64,000 bases of DNA, taken from NCBI RefSeq assembly GCF_004124235.1, contig NZ_CP032487.1:930001-994000 (forward strand). The letters run 5' to 3'. The notes beneath the pieces are model-generated. The model saw nothing but the letters and a program-made list of their open reading frames with translations. It had not been told where the DNA came from and did no database searches. The translations under genes and the position numbers were made by a program. Source of the DNA: Yersinia hibernica. Its GTDB lineage: Bacteria; Pseudomonadota; Gammaproteobacteria; Enterobacterales; Enterobacteriaceae. Of the stretch, positions 57,152-64,000 are shown piece after piece (positions within the stretch are counted from its first letter, which is position 1; each line of letters starts with the position of its first letter).

Positions 57152-57178
57152 ATGATTCCTCCTATATCAACTTGTTAA
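57152..57178 (+). CDS. Possible 8-codon leader peptide ahead of gltS
   Basis: ATG at 57152, eight bases after AGGAG (57140-57144), encodes MIPPISTC then TAA. The upstream AGCCTCAC (57143-57150) is the exact complement of GTGAGGCT at 57221-57228, which covers the gltS ribosome-binding site. Translating the leader could therefore affect gltS translation. Inference from pairing and spacing only. Confidence 0.3.
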   Translation: MIPPISTC

Positions 57179-57233
57179 ACCTATCCAAAAACTCAAATAA
57201 CAGATCATTATTTTAAATAGGTGAGGCTTCGAT

Positions 57234-58445
57234 ATGTTTCAATTTGATGCCAATGGCACGCTCGTTATCGCTTCGCTGGTGTTATTGCTTGGACGGCAAT
57301 GCGTCAAGCACATTTCTATCTTGCAAAAATACGCCATACCCGAACCCATTGCGGGGGGATTATTACTCGCATTACTCTTTTTGCTTATTCATCAGACCAC
57401 AGGTTGGGAAGCCAACTTTGATACCTCGCTGCGTGACCCATTAATGCTAACGTTTTTTGCCTCCATTGGGCTGAATGCAAATTTGGCCAGTTTACGGGCG
57501 GGCGGTAAGGTTTTGGTTCGATTTTTTGTCGTCGTGATAGGGCTATTGTTGCTGCAAAACATGGTGGGTATCGGTATGGCGACCTTGCTAGGACTGGATC
57601 CGCTGATGGGGCTGCTGGTCGGCACCATCACCCTTTCGGGAGGGCATGGAACCGGTGCGGCGTGGAGTGCTGTTTTTGCCGATGATTACGGTTTAAGTAA
57701 CGCAACGGAAGTTGCTATGGCCTGCGCAACATTCGGTTTAGTCTTGGGCGGATTGATTGCTGGCCCAGTCGCACTTTATCTTATCAAGCACTCTGCTACG
57801 CCAGAGGGGAGGGCGGAAGATAGCTTGCAACCGACGACGTTCGAAAAACCTCAGTCTGGGCGAGTGATTACTGCATTGGTCTTGGTCGAAACTATCGCCA
57901 TGATTACCATTTGTTTGATGGCGGGTCGCTATATTGCGGGATTGTTGGCAGAGACTATTTTCGCATTGCCGGTATTCGTGTATGTGCTCTTTATTGGGGT
58001 TATTCTCAGTAACTTACTTCTTTATACTGGATTTTATCAGGTATTCGATCGCGCGGTTTCGGTGGTGGGTAACGTCAGCCTTTCACTTTTCCTCGCCATT
58101 GCACTGATGAGTCTAAAATTATGGGAGTTGGCTTCTTTGGCATTGCCCATGTTGGCGATTTTAATTGTGCAGATGCTGACGATGGCGCTGTATGCCATAT
58201 TTGTGACTTATCGGGTGATGGGTAAAAATTACGATGCGGCAGTGCTTTCTGCAGGGCATTGTGGTTTAGGTTTAGGGGCGACACCTACCGCTATTGCTAA
58301 TATGCAGGCGATTACCGAGCGTTTCGGTCCCTCACATGTCGCGTTTCTTATTATCCCGATGGTCGGTGCATTCTTCTTGGATATAGCCAACGCGATTGTC
58401 ATCAAACTTTCGTTATTATTGCCGATGTTTACGCCATTGGGGTAA
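57234..58445 (+). CDS. gltS: Sodium/glutamate symporter GltS
   Basis: Na+-coupled glutamate uptake, ESS family. The 403 residues are close to E. coli GltS (401). Two repeated halves each end in a re-entrant glycine loop: SGGHGTGAAW in the first and AGHCGLGLGATPTAIANMQ in the second; the opening FDANGTLVIASLVLLLGR also matches. Ribosome site GGTGAGG spans 57220-57226. Transcribed with, or shortly after, the carbonic anhydrase gene. A hairpin terminator follows at 58507. Confidence 0.93.
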   Translation: MFQFDANGTLVIASLVLLLGRQCVKHISILQKYAIPEPIAGGLLLALLFLLIHQTTGWEANFDTSLRDPLMLTFFASIGLNANLASLRAGGKVLVRFFVVVIGLLLLQNMVGIGMATLLGLDPLMGLLVGTITLSGGHGTGAAWSAVFADDYGLSNATEVAMACATFGLVLGGLIAGPVALYLIKHSATPEGRAEDSLQPTTFEKPQSGRVITALVLVETIAMITICLMAGRYIAGLLAETIFALPVFVYVLFIGVILSNLLLYTGFYQVFDRAVSVVGNVSLSLFLAIALMSLKLWELASLALPMLAILIVQMLTMALYAIFVTYRVMGKNYDAAVLSAGHCGLGLGATPTAIANMQAITERFGPSHVAFLIIPMVGAFFLDIANAIVIKLSLLLPMFTPLG

Positions 58446-58506
58446 AGCGAAGTACTCAATAGCAAACTTCAAAAATATTTTGGGTGCTATTAGGTGGCGC
58501 AATAAC

Positions 58507-58537
58507 AATAAGAAGGTCATGTGATGACCTTCTTATT
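58507..58537 (+). terminator. Hairpin terminator after gltS
   Basis: AATAAGAAGGTCA pairs perfectly with TGACCTTCTTATT, a 13-bp stem with a 5-base loop; it reads the same in both directions and ends in T-rich bases. Confidence 0.8.
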
Positions 58538-58654
58538 CATCCTTATAAGCGTCCCTATTCTTAAACCGGGAATTAACCACTGGGGCTTTTCTGTATCCAT
58601 CACATACATCATCGGTAATAGTAAAAAGGAATTTTACCTTTCACGGAGATGAAG

Positions 58655-58777
58655 ATGAAAATACAGGCATGGACAGAAAAGCTGCACGATGATCGTATAG
58701 AAAATATATGTATTCGAAACCGGATATTGCTGCGTTACTGGCTGACTGAACAGATCATGACCGGAGAGGCGGTATGA
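58655..58777 (+). CDS. Small ORF of 40 codons overlapping the lipoprotein gene
   Basis: Opens MKIQAWTEKLHDDRIENICI and continues to a stop whose TGA (58775-58777) overlaps the ATG of the next gene (ATGA). It has a good ribosome site, CACGGAGATGAAG, seven bases before the ATG. The protein is basic/acidic mixed, with one Cys and no leader or clear membrane span. The overlap points to translational coupling with the NlpC/P60 lipoprotein. Not recognised; it could be a leader peptide or a real small protein. Confidence 0.45.
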   Translation: MKIQAWTEKLHDDRIENICIRNRILLRYWLTEQIMTGEAV

Positions 58778-60225
58778 AAAGAATTCAGTTGTCTGGCGGC
58801 GTGAAGCCCCTTTATTTGATGATTCCTCTGCTGTTATCGGCATGCCACACCCCTCCATTCCAATCGCAAGTGCACAACACAATGTCTGTATCAGCAGAAA
58901 ACATTGACCCGACCAAATCGCTTTTTCCTCTGGAGAATTATTCGCAGTCTGTCGATAAATGGCTCCCACCTGGCCCTGAAATGCATGTTCCAGTCATCGA
59001 TGCCGCCACACAGCAACGGCATTTTTCTGCCCTACAATCCCACTATTTTGGCATGGGACAAGATGAACAATCGCCTTGGAATCCTCATCACATCAGTTCC
59101 ATTCTGAGTCATGAAGCTGAAAGTATCCGAGATGCCAACATTAACAAGTACCTCAGTAAAAGCAGTGTTTCTTGGGGAGAAAACTTTAGGGTCCATTCTG
59201 ATGACTGGAAACAGGCGATAAGAGATAACGCGAATACCAACATTGACCCTATTTATCGCCCCTATGCTCGGGGTATTACCGTCAAGGAGGCACTGGTCAG
59301 GATTCTCCCAACTGTCGATCCGGCTTATGACGACCCTCGCAAAGCTGGGCAGGGATACCCATTTGACAATTTACAGGAGTCCTCCATCCGTACTGGCACC
59401 CCTGTGTACGTCATCGCAGATAGTCGCGACAGAAGCTGGAAATACGTCATATCCCCATCTGTCACTGGATGGGTTCACAGCGAAGATATCGCGACAGTAG
59501 ATCAGCCGTTTGTCACCGAATGGTTGGCGCTGGCGAAAGGAAACCTCGGCGCGTTCATTAATGAGCCTGTTTCCGTCCATGAAAATGGGCAGTATTATTT
59601 CACGGCTCGTCCTGGCACTATCTTGCCATTTCGTAATAAACAGTCGGACCTTTTTCTGACCGCAATACCAGTACGTGACGTTGACGGCCGCGCAAAAATT
59701 CGGTGGGTCAGCCTGAAAGAAGGCGAGTTCATTGCAATGCCTTGGAAAATGACGCCCAGTAATATTGCAACGCTGATGAAGTCGATGAAAGGCAGACCCT
59801 ATGGTTGGGGAAATTATAATTTCTATAACGACTGTTCTGCCGAAATACGCAGCTTACTGATGCCTTTCGGTATATTTCTTCTCAGAAACTCCGCAAGTCA
59901 GATACAGGCGGCGACCAGAGTCGTTGACCTCAGTCAAGAGGATACCAACGCGCGGATCCGTTATCTCATGGAACATGGCAAGCCATTCACCACGCTGGTC
60001 TACATTCCGGGGCATATCATGTTGTATATCGGCAACGCGGTGATTAACGGGCAGAATGTACCGATGACCTATCAAAATATATGGGGGCTGCGACCAGCAG
60101 GATCTAATAGCCGGAGTATTATTGGCGGTTCAGTATTCTTCCCGTTATTAGCCTCCTATCCAGAGAACCCTGAATTGATGTCGCTGGCAGGTAAAGCGCA
60201 GTTTAAACTGGGATTTATTGAATAA
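58774..60225 (+). CDS. SH3-domain NlpC/P60 family lipoprotein, putative cell-wall hydrolase
   Basis: 483 residues. Lipobox LLLSAC near residue 24 predicts a lipidated envelope protein. A long N-terminal stabilising region is followed by two SH3b-like stretches (about 160-235 and 245-315, with PVYVIADSRDRSWKYV and KIRWVSLKEGEFI) and an NlpC/P60 peptidase domain: catalytic Cys in NFYNDCSAEIRSLL and His in IPGHIMLYIG, with GRPYGWGNY ahead. Such enzymes cleave gamma-D-Glu-diamino acid bonds in peptidoglycan stem peptides; substrate here is inference. It is coupled to the 40-codon ORF; a weak hairpin follows. Confidence 0.85.
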   Translation: MKRIQLSGGVKPLYLMIPLLLSACHTPPFQSQVHNTMSVSAENIDPTKSLFPLENYSQSVDKWLPPGPEMHVPVIDAATQQRHFSALQSHYFGMGQDEQSPWNPHHISSILSHEAESIRDANINKYLSKSSVSWGENFRVHSDDWKQAIRDNANTNIDPIYRPYARGITVKEALVRILPTVDPAYDDPRKAGQGYPFDNLQESSIRTGTPVYVIADSRDRSWKYVISPSVTGWVHSEDIATVDQPFVTEWLALAKGNLGAFINEPVSVHENGQYYFTARPGTILPFRNKQSDLFLTAIPVRDVDGRAKIRWVSLKEGEFIAMPWKMTPSNIATLMKSMKGRPYGWGNYNFYNDCSAEIRSLLMPFGIFLLRNSASQIQAATRVVDLSQEDTNARIRYLMEHGKPFTTLVYIPGHIMLYIGNAVINGQNVPMTYQNIWGLRPAGSNSRSIIGGSVFFPLLASYPENPELMSLAGKAQFKLGFIE

Positions 60226-60298
60226 CGGATACGGTTTACTGTTCTGCGTGATTATTTTCTCGATGAGAATCACAGTCGCTCATTATTTACAAAAACTA

Positions 60299-60325
60299 AC
60301 GCCAGCAATGATGTCTGGCGTCTTT
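60299..60325 (+). terminator. Weak terminator after the NlpC/P60 gene
   Basis: ACGCCAG pairs with CTGGCGT over a 9-base loop and is followed by CTTTC. The T-run is short. Confidence 0.5.
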
Positions 60326-60352
60326 CGAGGGTCTTCAGTTGTATTGAAAGTG

Positions 60353-60386
60353 GCCGCTGCGTTTGGTGTTATCTGGTCGCAGCGGC
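60353..60386. other. GC-rich hairpin
   Basis: GCCGCTGCG and CGCAGCGGC form a perfect 9-bp stem with a 16-base loop, in a gap without a gene (60226-60448). It lies downstream of both the lipoprotein and the immunity gene; no T-run. Purpose unknown. Confidence 0.4.
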
Positions 60387-60448
60387 AGGGAAATGGAGGT
60401 ATTTAGGGCGTAGCAGTAGTAACCCGACCAACTTGGCCGGGGTATTCA

Positions 60449-60754
60449 TTAAAATGGTGAAAATAAAATACTTTTACTATCGCTATCAGCTTGGTCGATT
60501 AATGCAATTACAGATAATAAATAATCCTGAACATCTTGTCCTGATAACTCATATTTCATTAGGTTTCTAATCTCTTCGCGAAGCTCCCCAAGCTGCTCAT
60601 CACTAAAAAGCTCCATATCGCAATTAGATAGCTCAGATAGCAAAGGATATCTACAGCGATCATTCCTAATTAAAAAGTTTTCATTCCCTGGAAAGTCTTC
60701 CAATGCGGTAATACTTTCGCCCAAAACCTTATCCCATAAATATACTATAAACAT
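60449..60754 (-). CDS. cdiI: CDI immunity protein (CdiI-like)
   Basis: 101 residues, acidic, no leader, with a helical C-terminal half (DEQLGELREEIRNLMKYELSGQDVQDYLLSVIALI in parts). Assigned by position: its ATG at 60754 lies four bases after the reconstructed cdiA stop (60759-60761), and its ribosome site AGGTGA overlaps that stop, as in cdiA-cdiI pairs. The family is not recognised. The gene itself looks intact although the toxin gene is interrupted. It should bind and block the matching CdiA-CT in the cytoplasm. Confidence 0.7.
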   Translation of the reverse strand: MFIVYLWDKVLGESITALEDFPGNENFLIRNDRCRYPLLSELSNCDMELFSDEQLGELREEIRNLMKYELSGQDVQDYLLSVIALIDQADSDSKSILFSPF

Positions 60755-60758
60755 ATGG

Positions 60759-60923
60759 TCACCTAATCACCGTTTTACCTGGGAACGTATTAATCAAATT
60801 ACCTTGTTTGTCAGTGATGACTGTCATTATCGACGTTGGAGCACCGTTGCTCATAGCATCAACCCCGATGTTTTTCCCCATATCTACAGTACGAATATAG
60901 TTACCTGTCGAAGGTGAATATTG
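60759..60923 (-). pseudogene. cdiA: CdiA toxin C-terminus, cut off by IS1-family copy B
   Basis: Reads in frame from the target duplication through YSPSTGNYIRTVDMG, IGVDAMSNGAPTS and VITDKQGNLINTFPGKTVIR to a TGA at 60759-60761. With the IS and one duplicate removed, the preceding codons (TSVQ) join without a shift, giving TSVQYSPSTGN. It supplies the last 54 or so residues of the toxin and has no start of its own. Confidence 0.85.
60916..60923 (+). repeat. Target-site duplication, left copy
   Basis: GAATATTG, identical to 61688-61695 on the other side of the element; 8 bp fits IS1-family insertion. Confidence 0.95.
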
Positions 60924-60974
60924 GGTCGTGACGCAAACTTAGTGTTGGTGTACTCTTTACCCTTTGGATGATTG

Positions 60975-61250
60975 ATGGCAAAGATTGATGTGGTTTGTCC
61001 TCGCTGTTCTGAAACTCATGGGGTTATCCGAAACGGCCACTCCGGCTCAGGGGCGCAGCTCTATCGCTGTAACCAATGCCTGAAGACCTTCCAGCTCAGC
61101 TATCGCTACAACGGAGCTAAACCCGAAACCCATCAGGCCATCGTTGATATGGCGATGAACGGCTCCGGATGCCGCGATACAGCACGGGTTCTACGGATAA
61201 GCCTCAATACCGTTCTGCGTCATCTAAAAAACTTACGCCGCACCAGGTAG
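60975..61250 (+). CDS. insA: IS1-family InsA protein (copy B)
   Basis: 91 residues; zinc-finger cysteines CPRCSETHG and CNQCLKTFQ, then the helix-turn-helix [22 protein letters not shown] 60975 lies 51 bases inside the left end; a TTG one codon upstream is not needed. Closer to classical IS1 InsA than copy A. Confidence 0.9.
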   Translation: MAKIDVVCPRCSETHGVIRNGHSGSGAQLYRCNQCLKTFQLSYRYNGAKPETHQAIVDMAMNGSGCRDTARVLRISLNTVLRHLKNLRRTR

Positions 61251-61672
61251 CGCAAAACGTAGAGCCTAGCGCAGAGGTGGTTATCTGCTGTGAAGCCGAT
61301 GAGCAGTGGTCATATGTCCGCTGTAAAGGCAATCAACGCTGGCTGTTTTATGCCTATGACCGCATCCGAAAGCGCGTTATCGCCCATGTATTTGGCCCGC
61401 GAAATGCTTTGACATTAAAGCGTCTTCTGGTTTTGCTGAGCCAGTTTAGCATTGCCTTCTACATGACCGATGCCTGGCCGGTATACCGCACTTTATTGTC
61501 CTCAACCAGTCATGTTATCAGCAAGAAATACACCCAGAGGATAGAGCGACATAATCTGAACTTGCGAACCCATCTCAAACGGTTAGCCCGCAAGACTATC
61601 TGCTTCTCAAAATCAGAAGAAATGCACGATAAGATCATCGGATGGTATCTGACAATTAACCATTACCACTAA
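60975..61672 (+). CDS. insB: IS1-family InsAB' transposase via -1 frameshift (copy B)
   Basis: A6C slip site at 61226-61232. After the shift: [11 protein letters not shown] (first Asp), [10 protein letters not shown] (second Asp), [21 protein letters not shown] (Glu), ending LTINHYH. This very closely follows the IS1 InsB' pattern. Stop TAA lies within the right inverted repeat. No disruption seen, so probably functional. Confidence 0.87.
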
Positions 61673-63373
61673 ATCTGCGGCACGACCGAATATTGTACTG
61701 ACGTTTTAACAACTGTGTCTGATTGCAATATCGTCTTCAGTTCATCTTGGGTGACAGTAAAATGTGATTTATTAGCTCCCCACTCACCACCATGTTTCTT
61801 CCAGGCATATTCCAATCCTGAGCCTGTAGAACCATCCCCAACTCTGAGGTTAACTCTCGACTGAACAATTGAACCTTTCCAGATTGGCTGCGCTGAGATC
61901 TCATCACTGGCCTTGTTAATCAGCTTAGATGCTTCTGTAACATCACCTTTCTTCAGCGCCGATTCCGCTGCTTTAATCGCCTTGCCCGCGGCATCGCCAA
62001 CACCTGGTATAATACTTATCGCGACAACAAGGTAATCCAATGCACTTTGGGCTTCCGCAAGGCTTTTGATATCGCCGATGATAGGAACGAAGTCTATTCC
62101 AAATTCAGCAAATCCCTTCAGCAATTCATCACGATGTTCACTTATCTTCGCTGAACAAGCCTCTGCACTTAACCCGGCGCAGTTCTGCGCCTTGAACTCT
62201 TCAACTGCGGCAACCAACTCTTTCTGCGCATTTTGATATTTCTGTTCCTGCGATACACCAGCGGTTTTATTATCAATAATGTCATGGAGTGCATTATTCT
62301 CAACCGCATTTTTCCCAGCCTGCGCACCCGCAACCGTATCAGCGGTGCTGTCACCGGTCAAGCCACCCGCCAGCCCTGCTGCCAGTGTTGCCAGTGCACT
62401 GACCGTCTGTTTCTGGTCTTCCGAGAGAGTGTTTTTGTCCCAGCCCATTGCCGCGATGATAATCGGTGCCATCAGTTCTGCCGTCGCCGCACCCGCAGCG
62501 CCTGCCAATGCACTGTTACCACTGGCATAGGCAGTGACTGCACCCAGCACGGCGTGTGCCATGGCATTGGCGGCCTGATTATCGCCGGTGCTTTTCTTAA
62601 TCACTTCTGCCAGATACGGTGCTGAAGCGCCCGCCAGTGCCTGCGCCATGTTACCGCCCGCTAGCCCCTGTATCGCTGCCGTTGCTGCTTGAATGCCTTG
62701 TTGCAGGGCACTGCCAGTACCGTAAGGCGCCATGGCGGTATTGCGTATCTGGTTGGTCAGTTGTTCTTCCGTTGGCGTCAGAATACCTTTTTGAGCCAGC
62801 GCTTCTTTTGCCGCCTGAATAGCTTCTGGGTCTTTCAGCGCTTTTTCTTCCGCTATTCTGCCCTGAGTGCGAACAATATCGCTGACCTGACCACCAATCT
62901 CGCCAATAAGCTGCGCTTCCCGCAGCCGGTTTTGCTCTTTCTCTTTATCAAAGATAGGGCCGATACTGCCGTTGGCGTTGTCGGTATCGCGACTCAGGTC
63001 ATCGACATTCTGCTGCTGTTTATCGGTATCGCGAATAGTGATAGTGCCATCAGCGATGGCTGCTTGCGTCGTGCCCTCGGCATGACCATCATTGCCCAGA
63101 CCCGACAGCACCACGCCGCCCAGATTACTCAGCAGGTCAGACCCCACCGGGCCACCGGTGCTCAGGCTTCCGCCCTGATGCTCGGCCTTGAAATCAGCTT
63201 TGTTTTCGATGTTACTGAAGCCCAGCGTACCGGTATCCAGACTGTTTTTGCTCTTGTCGGCGGTGCTGGCAATCACGGCACCATCCAACTGGGTATGTTC
63301 ACCAACGGTGATATCAAAGCCACCTTTGCCTGCGAAGATACCGGTCTGCTCCTGCACCGAGTCATAATTACTG
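61669..63373 (-). pseudogene. cdiA: CdiA C-terminal region with pretoxin VENN domain, interrupted
   Basis: Body of a contact-dependent inhibition exoprotein. In order: CdiA repeat-end segment [20 protein letters not shown], linker, the Ala/Gly-rich pretoxin region, and the VENN motif at 62293-62304 ([13 protein letters not shown]). After VENN comes an entry-type domain with two Cys ([11 protein letters not shown]) and hydrophobic stretches ([35 protein letters not shown]), then the toxin start ([20 protein letters not shown]). Real cdiA sequence stops at the duplication (61688-61695); the last residues, VVPQI and stop, come from the IS. VENN to the reconstructed stop is 258 codons. Its 5' part is lost to an out-of-frame deletion. 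Confidence 0.85.
61688..61695 (+). repeat. Target-site duplication, right copy
   Basis: GAATATTG, identical to 60916-60923; marks the right insertion point of IS copy B. Confidence 0.95.
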
Positions 63374-63517
63374 TGCAGCCAAGCGACCATTACTTTCTTC
63401 ACTGGCATCTTTGGCGGTGGTCACCGCGGTGTTCAGTGCGCTGCCGACTGCGCCAGACAGGGCCAGCGTCAGGCCGCTACTTTTTTGCTCGATGCTGTGG
63501 GTTTGGCTACTTTGGTT
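63368..63517 (-). pseudogene. cdiA: Upstream CdiA fragment in a different frame
   Basis: Encodes [38 protein letters not shown] and LAAQ then stop, a segment typical of CdiA proteins before the repeat that starts SNYDSVQ. Here the frame runs straight into a stop where the other segment begins in another frame, so sequence between them was deleted out of frame at about 63370-63376. At its 5' end (about 63517) it abuts an IS66 remnant. Confidence 0.75.
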
Positions 63518-63841
63518 AAAGCGATCGCCTACACGCTGAAACGACGGGCCACGCTCAGCCGGTTCCTGAAGGATGGCGGGTTGCCACTGGACAACAATCG
63601 CTGCGAGAGGGCCATCAGGCCGGTGGTGATGGGGCGTTCAAACTGGCTCTTCGCAGGTTCGTTTGCAGCGGGTGAGCGCGCAGCCAGAATCATGAGTCTG
63701 CTGGAAACGCCCAAGATGAACGGTCTTGAGCCGCATGCCTGGCTGACGGATGTTCTGCAACGGTTACCGGGATGGCCGGAAGATAATCTGGATGCGTTGC
63801 TACCTATGCAGGGGTTCACCTTCGGGGAGAGAGACTCCTGA
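63518..63841 (+). pseudogene. tnpC: IS66-family transposase TnpC, C-terminal fragment
   Basis: About 107 residues from KAIAYTLKRRATLSRFL through LPLDNNRCERAIRPVVMGRSNW (in parts), AGERAARIMSLLETPKMNG and PHAWLTDVLQRLPGWP to the stop at 63841. This is the conserved end of IS66 transposases, including the catalytic Glu of NNRCERAIRP. N-terminal zinc-finger and earlier DDE residues are missing. The first frame codons to the left (MLDAVGLATLV) are antisense cdiA. Confidence 0.82.
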
Positions 63842-64000
63842 CAGAGAGCCCGATGTCCGCACTAAGGACTTGCGCACCTGACAACGTAAATAGCGGCAAG
63901 CAGCGTCTCACCTAGCTTCAGAGCCCTTACACAACTGACTCCGTTCCTGCGTCACAGGCGCAAAACACCTTACTCAGAACTTCACCACCTGACGAGCGCT
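63518..64000 (+). mobile_element. IS66-family remnant (3' end)
   Basis: Holds the C-terminal part of an IS66 TnpC and the following non-coding tail. The left part of the element is missing; it begins inside tnpC at the cdiA junction. The window ends GAACTTCACCACCTGACGAG CGCT; in reverse that resembles an IS66-type terminal repeat lacking its first bases, so the element end is probably just past 64000. Confidence 0.65.

Larger units (their letters stand above)
60924..61687 (+). mobile_element. IS1-family insertion sequence (copy B) inside the cdiA toxin region
   Basis: 764 bp with inverted ends GGTCGTGACGCAAACTTAGTG (left) and the complement of CACTAAATCTGCGGCACGACC (right), about 17 of 21 matching. 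Flanked by an exact 8-bp duplication GAATATTG. Size, gene layout and slip site match IS1. The ends and proteins differ from copy A, so it arrived separately. The clean duplication indicates a recent simple insertion. Confidence 0.95.

Noticed and set aside
60218..60406. 62-codon frame downstream of the NlpC/P60 gene
   Set aside because: Overlaps the terminator-like hairpin and the lipoprotein end; no ribosome site.
54831..61687. Two IS1-family copies in the same orientation flanking the carbonic anhydrase, gltS and lipoprotein genes, suggesting a composite transposon
   Set aside because: The copies have different terminal repeats and clearly diverged proteins, and copy B has its own 8-bp duplication inside cdiA, so each inserted alone.
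62689..63519. Long plus-strand open frame opposite cdiA (276 codons)
   Set aside because: Antisense to a well-supported CdiA segment (VENN side), no ribosome site and no recognisable domains.

Overview
The window is chromosomal DNA from an enterobacterium, most likely a Yersinia of the enterocolitica/environmental group. The evidence is family-level: core proteins closely resemble E. coli K-12 counterparts, the gene order (mrcB-fhuCDB-hemL-clcA-erpA-yadS-btuF-mtnN-dgt-degP joined to barA-rlmD-relA) fits what I recall of Yersinia, and intergenic gaps carry ERIC repeats of the kind common in that genus. I could not run any search, so the species is not assigned.

Layout. 1-18.7 kb: 3' end of hrpB, mrcB (PBP1B), the hydroxamate siderophore importer fhuCDB (no fhuA beside it), hemL, the chloride/proton antiporter clcA, erpA, a small secreted hypothetical protein, then yadS-btuF-mtnN read leftward, dgt and degP. 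18.8-30.2 kb: barA leftward, then rlmD, relA, mazG, pyrG, eno, sodC. 30.3-42.4 kb: queE/queD and sulfate assimilation, with cysJIH (PAPS to sulfide) and cysG-cysDNC (siroheme, APS, PAPS) separated by iap, then a ygbE-like gene. 42.5-44.9 kb: a polar amino acid ABC importer read leftward. 45.3-51.6 kb: ftsB-ispD-ispF-truD-surE-pcm-nlpD-rpoS, convergent with mutS (51.7-54.3 kb).

54.3-64 kb is an accessory island beside the 5' end of mutS. It starts with a tyrosine integrase cut off after about 140 residues by an IS1-family element (54831-55615). Next come a periplasmic-type beta carbonic anhydrase with a twin-arginine leader, a GltS-type glutamate permease, and a 40-codon ORF overlapping an SH3/NlpC-P60 lipoprotein gene. 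The right end is a decayed contact-dependent inhibition (CDI) locus read leftward: a CdiA C-terminal region with a VENN motif, and an apparently intact immunity gene. The toxin domain is split by a second, divergent IS1-family element (60924-61687) with a perfect 8-bp target duplication. Removing that element rejoins the toxin frame exactly. Further upstream cdiA also has an out-of-frame deletion and is joined to a 3' remnant of an IS66-family transposase gene.

Functional threads: sulfate to sulfide (cysDNC, cysG, cysJIH), iron and cobalamin uptake (fhu, btuF), stringent and stationary-phase control (relA, mazG, barA, rpoS), envelope maintenance (mrcB, degP, ftsB, nlpD), repair and salvage (mutS, pcm, surE, dgt, mtnN). 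Nothing in the core looks like a new system. The most interesting material is the IS-inactivated CDI toxin with retained immunity gene, the sORF/lipoprotein pair, and possible leader-peptide control ahead of gltS.
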